A stretch of DNA of 55,714 bases from Nitratireductor sp. (GCA_020441665.1 JAGRLT010000122.1:1-55714); one strand, 5' to 3'; shown: positions 18,683 through 26,926, numbered from the stretch's first letter. A program made the numbers and translations. Notes: generated by a model not told the origin, from the letters alone.

Positions 18683-18727
18683 TGCCGCTTCTCCCCGCCT
18701 GATCCGTCGCAAGGGCGGGTATCGAGG

Positions 18728-18751
18728 ACGGCGCCCGATGGGCGCCGTTTT
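18728..18751 (+). terminator. second hairpin after mucR
   Basis: ACGGCGCCC (18728-18736) pairs with GGGCGCCGT (18740-18748) around a GAT loop, followed by TTT. It probably completes termination of the mucR transcript. Confidence 0.6.
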
Positions 18752-19037
18752 GCTTGTGCGCTCCGCTGCCTGATCGGTCGGATTCCGCCGGCGCGAACCG
18801 CCGGGGGAAGTCAAATCCACTCCGGCCGGCCAGTCCCGGCCAATCACCAGCCTTCCCGCCAGGCGCAGCCGGACGATCGGGAAAGAGGATAACTTTTGCT
18901 TCCTGCGCGCTGGCCATGCGGGAAGGCATTGAACCGATTTACAAATTTCTGCCATCTGAAATTGAAATTACTAAAATATACAATTTTTGATTGATAAACC
19001 CAGTATAGGAATATTATCCTGAAAAGGGGAGTATTCC
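18752..19037. other. gene-free region upstream of the DnaA-domain gene
   Basis: No gene is supported here. Together with the mucR 3' end this makes 393 bp without coding sequence. The last 90 bp (about 18940-19030) become AT-rich (for example ATTGAAATTACTAAAATAT) and probably hold the promoter of the next gene and possibly a MucR-type site. A strong ribosome site, AAAGGGGAG, ends the region. Confidence 0.45.
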
Positions 19038-19493
19038 ATGTACCAGCGTATTTGTGTCGGCAAGTCCGGCCGAACCGGAATCAGCCTGGCAGAGATGCCG
19101 ATCTTGTCGCGCCGTTCGCGAATTCCGCGCCCCAGCGAACCCGTCGAGCCCGATTACGACCAGGCGGCCGGTCGGCTGGTAGTCAAACTGGTCAGTGTTC
19201 TCGACCGCGTCGAATTGAAGGATCTCTATCGCAGCTCGCGCGGCAAGGCCGGTATCTGCCTATCCCGGCAAAAGGCGATGTATCTGATGCACACGGTCTT
19301 CTCCTCGCCCTATCACAAGGTCGCCGAGTTCTTCCGCCGCGACCGGACCACCATCGCCCATGCCTGCCGCCTGGTGGAGGATCTGCGCGACGATGCGGAG
19401 TTCGATAAACAGCTCGAGGCGATGGAAAACCTGCTGGTCTCGGCCCGAGCCCTGTATGAATCGGCAAGCAGCGAGGCCCTTCACCATGAATAG
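19038..19493 (+). CDS. orphan DnaA domain IV-like helix-turn-helix protein
   Basis: The protein has 151 residues, and its middle resembles the C-terminal DNA-binding domain of the replication initiator DnaA. SRQKAMYLMHTVFSSPYHKV (about 76-95) and FFRRDRTTIAHACRLVEDL (98-116) correspond to the DnaA signature, which usually reads RDHTTVLHA. The AAA+ ATPase of DnaA is missing and the N-terminal 45 residues are basic and probably disordered. ATG at 19038 follows AAAGGGGAG. It overlaps the DUF6456 gene by 8 bp, so the two are coupled. It might bind DnaA-box-like DNA as a regulator, but no function is shown by the sequence. Confidence 0.8.
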   Translation: MYQRICVGKSGRTGISLAEMPILSRRSRIPRPSEPVEPDYDQAAGRLVVKLVSVLDRVELKDLYRSSRGKAGICLSRQKAMYLMHTVFSSPYHKVAEFFRRDRTTIAHACRLVEDLRDDAEFDKQLEAMENLLVSARALYESASSEALHHE

Positions 19494-20271
19494 TGCGTTG
19501 CGGAGCCTGGCGCGGCTTCTCAAGGCGCTGCAATCGGCCGGAGATGCCGGCGCCTGCTGGCAGGGTGATGGCGGACGCTACCGGATTGCGATCGGGCACA
19601 AGGCGCTGCATTTTCCCCTGCATACGGTCGATGTGGCGCTTGCCCGCGGCTTGCTTCATGGCAATGAGCGGCTGCGGTTATCGGCCGAGGGCAGGGCGGC
19701 GCTGACCCGGCTGCTCGATCCCGAAGACGGCTTCCAGGCGCAAAATCAGCTCCGCGGCACCCGGACCGTTGCGAGCGGAACCGGCCGGGAGGAACGGACG
19801 GTCAATCTCGCCGAATCGCCGCTCTCCCGCCTGCACGCGCGAAAGGACGCACGGGGCCAGTCCTTCATCGATGAGGCCCAGTTTCGCGCCGGAGAACGCC
19901 TGCGCCGGGATTTTGAATGCGCCGGCTTGCAGCCGCGCATCTCCGCAAACTGGATCGCCAGCGTTGCGACCGGTAGCCGGTCGGGACCGGCGCAGGCCGA
20001 TATCAGCGATTTCGCGATCGATGCCAGAAGGCGGCTTGAAGCGGCGACACAGGCGATCGGCCCGGAACTTGCCGGCATCGCCACCGATGTCTGCTGCTTT
20101 CTCAAAGGGCTTGAAACCGTGGAGCGCGAGCGCGGCTGGCCACCCCGTTCGGCCAAGCTGATGCTTCGCACCGCGTTGCAGATGCTCGTTCGCCATTACG
20201 GTCTGGTAGCCGTCGGCGGCGGCAGGCCGATGCGCCAATGGGGCGGCGAGGGCTACCGTCCGTCGCTATGA
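19486..20271 (+). CDS. DUF6456-domain protein
   Basis: This 261-residue soluble protein has no known function. The C-terminal half, from about residue 115 (SPLSRLHARKDARGQSFIDE) to GLETVERERGWPPRSAKLML near 235, matches the pattern I associate with DUF6456. The N-terminal part may be a winged-helix-like segment (LRLSAEGRAALTRLL). It is translationally coupled to the upstream DnaA-domain gene. The conserved pairing in rhizobia suggests a shared DNA-binding or regulatory role, which is inference. Confidence 0.72.
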   Translation: MNSALRSLARLLKALQSAGDAGACWQGDGGRYRIAIGHKALHFPLHTVDVALARGLLHGNERLRLSAEGRAALTRLLDPEDGFQAQNQLRGTRTVASGTGREERTVNLAESPLSRLHARKDARGQSFIDEAQFRAGERLRRDFECAGLQPRISANWIASVATGSRSGPAQADISDFAIDARRRLEAATQAIGPELAGIATDVCCFLKGLETVERERGWPPRSAKLMLRTALQMLVRHYGLVAVGGGRPMRQWGGEGYRPSL

Positions 20272-20297
20272 GGGTTCCGGAGGAACCTGGATGGGCC

Positions 20298-20714
20298 CTA
20301 TGCCGCTCTCGCCTGGGTGGCGATATCCTTGACCCGCTGAACCATGGATTTGAGCCCGTTCGAACGCTGCGGCGTGATGTGCTCCTTGAGCCCCAGCCGG
20401 TCGAAGACCGCTCCTTCGTCGGTCGCCAGTATTTCGCTTGCGGGACGGCCCGAAAACAGCGCCAGCGTCACCGCGATGAGGCCGCGCACGATATGGGCAT
20501 CGGACGTGCCGGAATAATGGATCACCGGATCGCCGCCATCTTCCGCCCGGCTGTCGATCCACACCTGGCTGACACAGCCCTGCACCTTGTGCGCCTGATC
20601 CTGCTTTTCCGCCGGAAACGGTTCAAGCTGATCGCCAAGCTCGATGAGGTATTTGTAGCGGTCTTCCCACTCGTCGAGCAGTTCGAAGTTTTCCGCGATT
20701 TCTTCAATATCCAT
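20298..20714 (-). CDS. sufE: SufE-like sulfur acceptor for Fe-S cluster assembly
   Basis: The protein of 138 residues accepts persulfide sulfur from a cysteine desulfurase such as SufS and passes it to the scaffold. The reactive Cys47 lies in KVQGCVSQVW, the family signature. The N-terminal helix ELLDEWEDRYKYLIELG and the closing SMVQRVKDIA are typical. It is cytosolic. It is convergent with the DUF6456 gene and lies downstream of the DUF5330 gene on the same strand, an order I recall from other rhizobial genomes. No suf operon is visible in this window. Confidence 0.93.
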   Translation of the reverse strand: MDIEEIAENFELLDEWEDRYKYLIELGDQLEPFPAEKQDQAHKVQGCVSQVWIDSRAEDGGDPVIHYSGTSDAHIVRGLIAVTLALFSGRPASEILATDEGAVFDRLGLKEHITPQRSNGLKSMVQRVKDIATQARAA

Positions 20715-20798
20715 GCCGGTCCGTCCCTTTCCGAGTTTCCATACAGGAAACGGCGTCGGGGGTGAACAGGCTGCGATCGCGTCCGTGATGGTTTGCTG

Positions 20799-21140
20799 TC
20801 AGTTCACCGTCCCGGTCGAAACGGGATCGATGGTCGGGCCGGCGGCTTGCGCCGTTTCGCCCGCGCCCGCCTCATTGCCGTAGCGCTGGTCGAGCCAGGT
20901 ATAGGCCAGCCTTGCGCCTTCCTTCGCCTTGATGCCGATCTGCGAGATCAGCAGATGGCCGGTTTCGCAACTGGCCGGGTTGCGGCCGCAAAAGCCGGCG
21001 GCATCCGAGGCGATCGAGCGCGCTAGACCGACCGTCTCAAGGGCTGAAACCTGGCGCTGCCCGTCCGGCAGATCGGCCGGATTTACCGGAATGACGGCGG
21101 CGATGAGACCGAGCCAGAAGATAGCGCGAAATAAGAACAT
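20799..21140 (-). CDS. small exported DUF5330-like protein
   Basis: The protein (113 residues) starts MFLFRAIFWLGLIAAVIPVNP, a signal peptide or membrane anchor. Two cysteines lie in AAGFCGRNPASCETG and could form a disulfide in the periplasm. The tail is rich in Ala, Gly and Thr and probably disordered. It matches what I know as DUF5330, a rhizobial family of unknown role. The ATG at 21140 is chosen because the hydrophobic segment then sits at the N-terminus; an upstream in-frame start adds 11 polar residues. Confidence 0.72.
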   Translation of the reverse strand: MFLFRAIFWLGLIAAVIPVNPADLPDGQRQVSALETVGLARSIASDAAGFCGRNPASCETGHLLISQIGIKAKEGARLAYTWLDQRYGNEAGAGETAQAAGPTIDPVSTGTVN

Positions 21141-21477
21141 GATGTCACCTTTCCCGGCTGCGGAACCTATCAACCCGGCAATAAGGAAGCATTCTGCCTG
21201 CCATGCGGATTTTATTAAAATTTTAGCGATCCTGCCGGATCGAGCCGGAAGGGGCTTTGAAAGCAGGCTCGAACCGATCGCCGCGAGGGCTGAAAGCGGC
21301 GGATTCGCCGGCGCTTTCGGGCGCTCCTCCCACCGGTGAGACTTCGTTAACCATGTCTGTAAATATCCGCCGGTTTAGCCGCCTTTGCCCGGCTTTGCCG
21401 CCGCCGCCGCCGCGCCGTTTAGGGTTCCATTAAAAGTGCTGTGCGAGCCTTGGGCGACGAGAAAGTGGGTAGCGGAC
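21141..21477. other. gene-free region between divergent genes
   Basis: This 337-bp stretch lies between the DUF5330 gene and the PAS kinase gene and must hold promoters for both. It contains an AT-rich patch near 21210-21225, a GATTC (GANTC, CcrM-type) site at 21302-21306 and a CtrA-like octamer at 21347. No RNA gene or repeat was seen. The true kinase start may lie slightly inside this region, because the frame is open from 21385. Confidence 0.45.
21347..21354 (+). promoter_or_regulatory. CtrA-like site TTAACCAT upstream of the PAS kinase
   Basis: TTAACCAT matches the 8-bp form of the CtrA box described in alphaproteobacteria and lies about 130 bp ahead of the proposed kinase start, next to a GANTC site. 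A match of this length can arise by chance. Confidence 0.35.
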
Positions 21478-22782
21478 TTGCCTAATACCAAACCATCGAA
21501 AACCGGGCGCGATGCCAGTGTGGCATCGCTGGCGCAGCGTCTGCGCCAGGCGGAGGAAGCCTGCGCGCTTGCCGGCACTCCCGAACTGGTCCAGCCCTGG
21601 TCGATCCATGACGATCGCGGCCGGCTGCTGGCGATGAGCGAACGCGCCGCACGGCTGCTCGGCCATGATCCGGCCAGGGATTGTGGCCACTTCCTCGATC
21701 TCGTGCAGGTGCTCGACCGTGTGCCGCTGGGCCAGTTCCTGGCGACGGTCAACCTGCCGGCGGCAAGGGACAGCGGCCCGATGCATTTCCGGCCCCTGCG
21801 CTCGGGCATGCAAGGTGCCGCCGGCTGGGTCGAGATTTCGGCCGGCAGCGAGGCTTCGCCGGCCGAGGGTTGCCATATTTTTTCGATGCGTGACGTCACG
21901 CGGGAAAGGGAGACCGGTGAGGCGGCCGCGCGCCTGCGGGAAGAGGCTGAAAAGGCGAACATCGCCAAGAGTCGGTTTCTCGCCAATATGAGCCATGAGC
22001 TCAGGACGCCGCTCAACGCCATTCTGGGCTTTTCCGATCTGTTGCGCGGGCCGCTTGCCGACAAGTTCGATGCCGCGCGCAAGGCCGAGTATGTCGGTCT
22101 GATCCACGATTCGGCGAGCCACCTGCTTGACGTTCTCAACGGCATTCTCGACATGTCGAAGATCGATCACGGCCTCTACGAGATATTCCCCGAGCGCTTC
22201 GATCTTGCCCGCTGCCTGACGACGACCGCCGCGATCATGCGTGGCCAGGCCGAGATCCGTTCGATCGGGATCGAATGCGCCGGTTTTGAGGATGCGCCGG
22301 AAATCGTCGCCGATGAAAGGGCGGTGCGCCAGATTCTGATCAACCTGCTTTCCAATGCGATCAAGTTCTCGCCGGAGCGCTCGATCATCGAGGTATCGGT
22401 GCGGCGGCTTGCCCGCTTCGTCAAGCTGTCCGTGCAGGACTGTGGCGTCGGAATATCGGCGGAGAATATCGGCCAGCTCGGAACGCCCTTCTTCCAGGCC
22501 GACAGCAAGCACGACCGCAAGTTCGAGGGAACCGGTCTCGGCCTGTCCGTGGTCAAGGGCCTCGTCGAGCTGCATGGCGGCAAGGTCGAGTTTTCGAGCC
22601 GCCGCGGCCAGGGGACCCTTGCCACGGTGACCTTGCCGATCCACGGCATCGCCCAGCGCAAAGTGGCCGCGCCCAGCCAGATCAGCAGGATCGAACGGGT
22701 GCCGGAAAAAAAGCCGGATGAAACCGGCGGGAACGAAGGTGAGGCCCGCACCAACCTGCGCATATTGCGCAACATCGCATAG
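21478..22782 (+). CDS. PAS-domain sensor histidine kinase
   Basis: This kinase of about 434 residues has an N-terminal PAS-like sensor (about 35-145, SIHDDRGRLLAMSERAARLLG) and a dimerisation region with phospho-accepting His173 in FLANMSHELRTPLNAILGF. An HATPase domain follows, with N-box NLLSNAIKFS, D-box DCGVGI and GTGLGLS. No membrane helix is seen, so it is cytosolic. The start is uncertain: TTG at 21478 is used here, TTG at 21385 and GTG at 21436 are alternatives, and no start has a clear ribosome site. No response regulator is adjacent. The layout resembles cell-cycle kinases of the DivJ/PdhS group, which with the CtrA-like box upstream suggests a cell-cycle role; this is inference. 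Confidence 0.85.
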   Translation: MPNTKPSKTGRDASVASLAQRLRQAEEACALAGTPELVQPWSIHDDRGRLLAMSERAARLLGHDPARDCGHFLDLVQVLDRVPLGQFLATVNLPAARDSGPMHFRPLRSGMQGAAGWVEISAGSEASPAEGCHIFSMRDVTRERETGEAAARLREEAEKANIAKSRFLANMSHELRTPLNAILGFSDLLRGPLADKFDAARKAEYVGLIHDSASHLLDVLNGILDMSKIDHGLYEIFPERFDLARCLTTTAAIMRGQAEIRSIGIECAGFEDAPEIVADERAVRQILINLLSNAIKFSPERSIIEVSVRRLARFVKLSVQDCGVGISAENIGQLGTPFFQADSKHDRKFEGTGLGLSVVKGLVELHGGKVEFSSRRGQGTLATVTLPIHGIAQRKVAAPSQISRIERVPEKKPDETGGNEGEARTNLRILRNIA

Positions 22783-22791
22783 GAGCCGAAC

Positions 22792-23526
22792 ATGAAACGC
22801 GGCCTTATCTACCGGATCTTTTCCGTTCTCCAGAACAATCCTTCCGCCGCGGCCGGCGGCTGCACCTTCCTGGCCGCCTTCGCGCTGGTCGCCGGAAACA
22901 TCTTCTTCGCCCAGAGCGGCGCCCATCCCGATCCGATCTGGGCGACCCGCGACATGACGACGACCCAGTCGGTCACCATGGATGCGCGGCCGGTTAGAAC
23001 GACGTCGGTGCGTCCCAGGGCCATTCCCGTTCCGGCAAGGCCGGTGGCGGTGAAATCCGAGCTGATCGAGGGCATTCAGGCAGCCCTTGCCCGCACCGGC
23101 GACTTTTCCGGCACGGTCGACGGCCTCAACGGGCCGGTAACCCGCGCGGCGATCGCCGCCTATCAGAAACGCAACGGATTGCCGGCCTCGGGCAATGCCT
23201 CGCCGGAACTGCTGGCGCTGATCGAAAGCACCCTGCCGAAAACGGTTGCTGCGGCAAAGCGCGACCGCCTGTCTGACGTCATCGCCACCTCGCAATCGGC
23301 CGACGCGAACGGCAAGGCCGGGCTCGATGCCGGCTTCATCCGCGAACTGCAGACCGGCCTTGCCAGGGCGACGGGTGCGGAGATCGATGTCGACGGCATT
23401 CTGGGAAGCCAGACCGAGGCGGCCCTCAAGCGGTTTCAGCAAAAGCATGGCCTTTCGGTGACCGGCAAGCCCGATACGGCGACGCTTGATCGCCTGGCCC
23501 GCGACGGCCTGATTTCGCGCGGCTGA
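22792..23526 (+). CDS. membrane-anchored peptidoglycan-binding protein
   Basis: The protein has 244 residues and one N-terminal membrane helix (about 22-40, AAGGCTFLAAFALVAGNIF), placing the rest in the periplasm. Two peptidoglycan-binding type 1 modules follow: ELIEGIQAALARTGDFSG with TRAAIAAYQKRNGLPASG (about 85-140), and FIRELQTGLARATG with TEAALKRFQQKHGLSVTGK (about 180-235). The gene starts 9 bp after the kinase stop with AGGAG upstream, so the two form an operon. It may tether or report cell-wall state to the kinase, but no enzyme domain is present. Confidence 0.88.
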   Translation: MKRGLIYRIFSVLQNNPSAAAGGCTFLAAFALVAGNIFFAQSGAHPDPIWATRDMTTTQSVTMDARPVRTTSVRPRAIPVPARPVAVKSELIEGIQAALARTGDFSGTVDGLNGPVTRAAIAAYQKRNGLPASGNASPELLALIESTLPKTVAAAKRDRLSDVIATSQSADANGKAGLDAGFIRELQTGLARATGAEIDVDGILGSQTEAALKRFQQKHGLSVTGKPDTATLDRLARDGLISRG

Positions 23527-23557
23527 CATTTCCGCGCGGTTCGGATAGAAGCCGTCC

Positions 23558-23899
23558 ATGCGGCTCAAATCCTCGATCTTCGTTTCAGCCCTGATGCGCC
23601 GGGAACAGGCGGAGGGTGCTTTTGCCACCATCCTGCGCAAGGGAGCGGAGGAGGGCGGCACGGTCTACATCGTGCATCTCAAGCCGCAAGGCGCCGATGT
23701 CTATGCGCCCGCGCCGCAGCTTTTCATCGGTGAAACTAATCCGTTCGAACGCTATTTCGAGCAGCGGCTCGACGCTGCCGATCCGGCCGCCGTTTCCGAT
23801 TATCTCGACAAGCAAGTGCGCTTCGACAGCGATTGCTGGATCGTGGAGATCGAGAAATCCGCGCCGCTGACCTCGATCCAGGTCGTCGCCGGGGCGTAA
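23558..23899 (+). CDS. DUF1491-family protein
   Basis: This small soluble protein of 113 residues has the DUF1491 pattern: RLKSSIFVSALMRREQAEGAFATILRKG at the start and SDCWIVEIEKS near the end. The family is common in alphaproteobacteria and has no assigned function. It lies 31 bp after the peptidoglycan-binding gene in the same direction and may be part of that operon. Length is normal and no odd features are seen. Confidence 0.82.
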   Translation: MRLKSSIFVSALMRREQAEGAFATILRKGAEEGGTVYIVHLKPQGADVYAPAPQLFIGETNPFERYFEQRLDAADPAAVSDYLDKQVRFDSDCWIVEIEKSAPLTSIQVVAGA

Positions 23900-23913
23900 C
23901 CGGCGGGAGGTGG

Positions 23914-25260
23914 TCAGCCGAAATTGACCACCACGTTGTCCTGAAACAGTTCGCGGAAGTCGCGGTGGCTGGCTGTCGCCGTCTCCGCGTGCCGGGCAGG
24001 TGGCGGCATTGCTGCCGGTTGGTCGCGCGGCACCGGCTGACGCCTCGGTGAAAGCGCCTGACGCCGCTCCCTCGCGCGGTCGGCGAAGTCGCTGCCGGTG
24101 GACCGGTCCGGTATTGCCAGGGGACGGGCTGCCGCTGCCGGTTGCGGCGACGGCGTCCTGGCCGTCTTGACCGTATCGAGCCGCGGCAGTTCGAACGTCG
24201 CGCCGACCTGGTTGAAGATCATCCTGCAAATACCGGTGTCGAGATCGCCCAGCAGCGCCTTTGCCGCCTGATAGGTCTCGATGCCGCGGCCGAAACGCGG
24301 CGCGGCGGTGAGCAGCAATTGCAGGTCGCGCGGCGGTTCGGGTGCCAGCGCCTTGATGAGGTAGAGGATTTCATCGCCATGTTCGGCGGTGAGCAGGGCG
24401 CGGATGGCCGGAATTTCAAGCCCGCTCAGTCCGGCAATGGCGCTGGCCAGGCCATCGATGTCGCGGCGGCGCGCAAGCGCCAGCAACTGACCGGTCTCGC
24501 GCTTCGGCAGCCGGTCATAGCGCCGGTCGGTGAACGTCGCGCGTTCGGCCGGCCTGTCCGGCATGTCGCTTTCCCCGGTATGCGGCGTGCGGTCTCTGCC
24601 GAGACGACCGCCGATCGAGGCCAGCGCCAGCATTTCCTCGGCCATTGCCGGCGCCGATGTCGCGGCAAGCGGCTCGCCGGCAAGCTGTGGCGCCTCGTCA
24701 ATGACCGGAGGCCCGGTCGGGACGGCGGCTTCACCAAGGGGGATGCTCTCACGGCGGACCGGATGTTCGCGGGCGATGGTTTGAACCTTGGCTTCGGCCT
24801 TTTCCGGCTGAACCGGTTCGGCTTTCGGTAGAGGTTCCCGTCGGGTTGCGCCGCCCTCGGGCGCGGCGGTCGGGCGCGCCTGACGCCGGGCGATGACATC
24901 GGCGTGGCGCTGGCCCTTCTTCTCGCTGATGTTGCGAAGATCGAGCTCGTTCAACACCGGCGAATAGAGCAGGAACGGAATGGCGATGTCGAGCGTATCG
25001 GTAGCGAGATAGATCGCCACCGCGCGCGGCGTGAACACCGAACGCGCCAGCAGCGTCGACAGCAGCCGGCGGTCGGCCGGCAGGATGCGATCGATCCACT
25101 GGTAGAACATTTCCTTGTAGGCGGTGATGTCGCGGTTCGACGGCCGTTCCTTAGCGGTGAAGTCGCGGGTCGCATCGACCAGGATGCGGGTCTGCCGCGT
25201 GCGCCGTTCCAGATCGCAGGCAGCCCCGCGGCGGTGATCGATCGAAAATACCTGGTTCAT
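23914..25260 (-). CDS. DUF2336-domain protein
   Basis: This 448-residue cytosolic protein is of unknown function. The N-terminal part (about 25-110, DATRDFTAKERPSNRDITAYKE to LDIAIPFLLYSPVLNELDL) is the helical repeat-like DUF2336 region. The middle (115-250) is Pro/Glu/Ala-rich and probably disordered. A second helical segment (about 255-355) contains LLALARRRDIDGLASAIAGL and NQVGATFELP. DUF2336 proteins often occur near motility or cell-cycle genes in alphaproteobacteria. A CtrA-like site lies about 120 bp upstream of its start, in the region shared with the divergent small gene. Confidence 0.78.
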   Translation of the reverse strand: MNQVFSIDHRRGAACDLERRTRQTRILVDATRDFTAKERPSNRDITAYKEMFYQWIDRILPADRRLLSTLLARSVFTPRAVAIYLATDTLDIAIPFLLYSPVLNELDLRNISEKKGQRHADVIARRQARPTAAPEGGATRREPLPKAEPVQPEKAEAKVQTIAREHPVRRESIPLGEAAVPTGPPVIDEAPQLAGEPLAATSAPAMAEEMLALASIGGRLGRDRTPHTGESDMPDRPAERATFTDRRYDRLPKRETGQLLALARRRDIDGLASAIAGLSGLEIPAIRALLTAEHGDEILYLIKALAPEPPRDLQLLLTAAPRFGRGIETYQAAKALLGDLDTGICRMIFNQVGATFELPRLDTVKTARTPSPQPAAAARPLAIPDRSTGSDFADRARERRQALSPRRQPVPRDQPAAMPPPARHAETATASHRDFRELFQDNVVVNFG

Positions 25261-25380
25261 GGGAGCGCAACCCTGCCAAAGGCGCCGGCTCGCAGCGTTT
25301 CCCGCCGGAGAGGTGCCGCCGGCCCGCCCGAAATGGTGAACGAATCATTACCTCTCACCGGCAGATTGCGCGTGAAGACG

Positions 25381-25396
25381 TTAGCAGACTGTTAAC
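25381..25396. promoter_or_regulatory. CtrA-like full site TTAG-N7-TTAAC
   Basis: TTAGCAGACTGTTAAC differs at one base from the CtrA consensus TTAA-N7-TTAAC. It lies between the divergent DUF2336 gene and the 65-codon gene at 25479. GANTC sites flank the area (near 25297 and 25439), as in cell-cycle promoters. Confidence 0.45.
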
Positions 25397-25478
25397 TTGC
25401 TTGGCGTTCAATCGTTCCAGGCTTCCCGGAAAGTAGTTTGATTCGGAAGGAAGCATCCTGTCTGGAAAGGAGTATCCC

Positions 25479-25676
25479 ATGGGACAGGTCATAGATTTTC
25501 CGCGACACGAGATTGAAAAGAAGATCATGGCGGACCGCATCAGGGGCGCAGCGTCGACAAGCGACCGCCAAAGCGCCAAGGTCCTGTTCTTCACCGGTGT
25601 CCGCTACGAACGCGTGCCGACGCCGACACGGATGGTTCTGCCCTCGCAGCGCATACTGCCGCCGTTCCCGCGTTGA
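25479..25676 (+). CDS. small uncharacterised protein
   Basis: This 65-residue soluble protein has no recognised family. It starts MGQVIDFPRHEIEKKIMADR and has a central hydrophobic strand, KVLFFTGVRYERVP. A strong ribosome site (GGAAAGGAG) stands 7 bp ahead of the ATG, which argues that it is translated. It is divergent from the DUF2336 gene and shares the upstream region with the CtrA-like site. No function can be assigned. Confidence 0.6.
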   Translation: MGQVIDFPRHEIEKKIMADRIRGAASTSDRQSAKVLFFTGVRYERVPTPTRMVLPSQRILPPFPR

Positions 25677-25793
25677 GCGGCGGACTGGAACTTTGACGCG
25701 CGTGGCGCCACGCCGCCGCGCCAATCGGATTGACAGATTTTCCCTGTGCCCGACAGGCCGACACCCCGCCCGCCAACAGTTTCCGGTCTACAC

Positions 25794-26348
25794 TCAGGAT
25801 CCGATCAGAAACGGCTTGCAGTCGATTTCGCGCAGGAAACGCTCGTTTTCCTCAGCCCAGCTTGAATCCGGCTCGAACACCCGGATGATGACAAAGCCCT
25901 TCTCGATGCTCGCCTCGATGATGACCGCGGCTTCCAGCTGATCGATCTGCGCCTCGCGCATTTCGAGCCCCTGCAGCGGGCTGATCACCATGATGTCGAG
26001 CTTGTTGTCTATCGCCGTGCGGTTGTTGAGGCTGTAGACCACCGCGCCCGATTCGTCGAATACCGATGCCGACCAGAAACTCGAAACTTCCGGCCCCGCC
26101 ATGCGCAGCCCCGCCTCGCGCAGGTCGAACCGGCAGATGCCATAGGTAAAGAACGGATCGACTTCCGATATCGCCGAGCCGGTTTCTTCCGCCTTGAGCG
26201 GAGAGAAGGCGTAGAGGTCGGTGCGGCCCGACAGAAAGGCCCAGGCGCCGCGCGTGCCGTATTGCGGGATGAGCAGCACGATCGCGATATGGACGATGCC
26301 TGCCAGCACCAGCCCGACGGTCGCCAGGTAGATCATCCGCCAGTTCAT
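25794..26348 (-). CDS. membrane-anchored DUF1254-like protein
   Basis: The protein has 184 residues, with an N-terminal membrane helix (about 7-25, YLATVGLVLAGIVHIAIVLLI) and a periplasmic part containing DPFFTYGICRFDL and SFWSASVFDESGAVVYSLNNR. This matches the shorter rhizobial relatives of DUF1254, normally the N-terminal half of a larger protein. The ATG at 26348 overlaps the stop of the upstream DUF1214-like gene (ATGA), so the two are coupled. Function is unknown; the pair probably forms one complex in the envelope. Confidence 0.75.
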   Translation of the reverse strand: MNWRMIYLATVGLVLAGIVHIAIVLLIPQYGTRGAWAFLSGRTDLYAFSPLKAEETGSAISEVDPFFTYGICRFDLREAGLRMAGPEVSSFWSASVFDESGAVVYSLNNRTAIDNKLDIMVISPLQGLEMREAQIDQLEAAVIIEASIEKGFVIIRVFEPDSSWAEENERFLREIDCKPFLIGS

Positions 26349-26926
26349 TCGCCGCACCTTTCGCGAAGGATGTTCGGCATCACCGGCGAAACCAGACCGG
26401 AGGTCGAGGTGACCGGCGTGTCGTAGACCCGCAAGACCAGCCGGAACCGTCCCTGGCCGGCCAGTCCGAGCCAGTTGCCGGGCTGCGGCTGACGGCTGAC
26501 GGCAATGCGGAACGAACCGTCCGCAAAGCGCAGCACCTTGCCGGAGTGAAGGGCCGGCTGGCTGCCGTTCTGCGCCAAGATCACATCACCGGCCGCCGTG
26601 TAGGCGGCAAGCGTCCACAGCCGCGAGGGCGGCGTCGTGCCGGAAACGACATAGTCGCAATCAAGATCGAGCGCCTCGCCCCGGCTGTCGCCTTTCGCCT
26701 CGAAGGCGAGCCCTTCTGTCGCGCCGAGCGGAATGGTGCCGTTGCGCGCCGTCTTGGCCATCGTATAGGGATCGACCGACGCCCCGCTGGTGAACGGGAA
26801 GGCAAGCCACGGGCCCGAGCGGATACCGCCGATGTCGAGGCCCGCGCTGATCGAATACCAGGCGGTCACGCTGCCCAGTCCGAGCCCGATGGCGAGCACG
26901 ATCAGCGTATTGACGATCAGCCGCAC
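26345..26926 (-). CDS. membrane-anchored DUF1214-like protein
   Basis: The protein has 193 residues and an N-terminal membrane helix (about 4-22, IVNTLIVLAIGLGLGSVTA). A periplasmic domain follows, with DPYTMAKTARNGTIPLGATEG, SRLWTLAAYTAAGDVI and GNWLGLAGQGRFRLVLRVYD. The GNWL...F.L.LR.Y pattern is typical of DUF1214, the C-terminal half of DUF1254/DUF1214 proteins. It is the first gene of a coupled pair with the DUF1254-like gene and lies 42 bp after the penicillin-binding protein gene on the same strand. Confidence 0.78.
   Translation of the reverse strand: MRLIVNTLIVLAIGLGLGSVTAWYSISAGLDIGGIRSGPWLAFPFTSGASVDPYTMAKTARNGTIPLGATEGLAFEAKGDSRGEALDLDCDYVVSGTTPPSRLWTLAAYTAAGDVILAQNGSQPALHSGKVLRFADGSFRIAVSRQPQPGNWLGLAGQGRFRLVLRVYDTPVTSTSGLVSPVMPNILRERCGE

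Noticed and set aside
21430-23661. 743-codon open frame antisense to the kinase and wall-binding genes
   Set aside because: It spans two well-supported genes on the other strand and has no recognisable domain.
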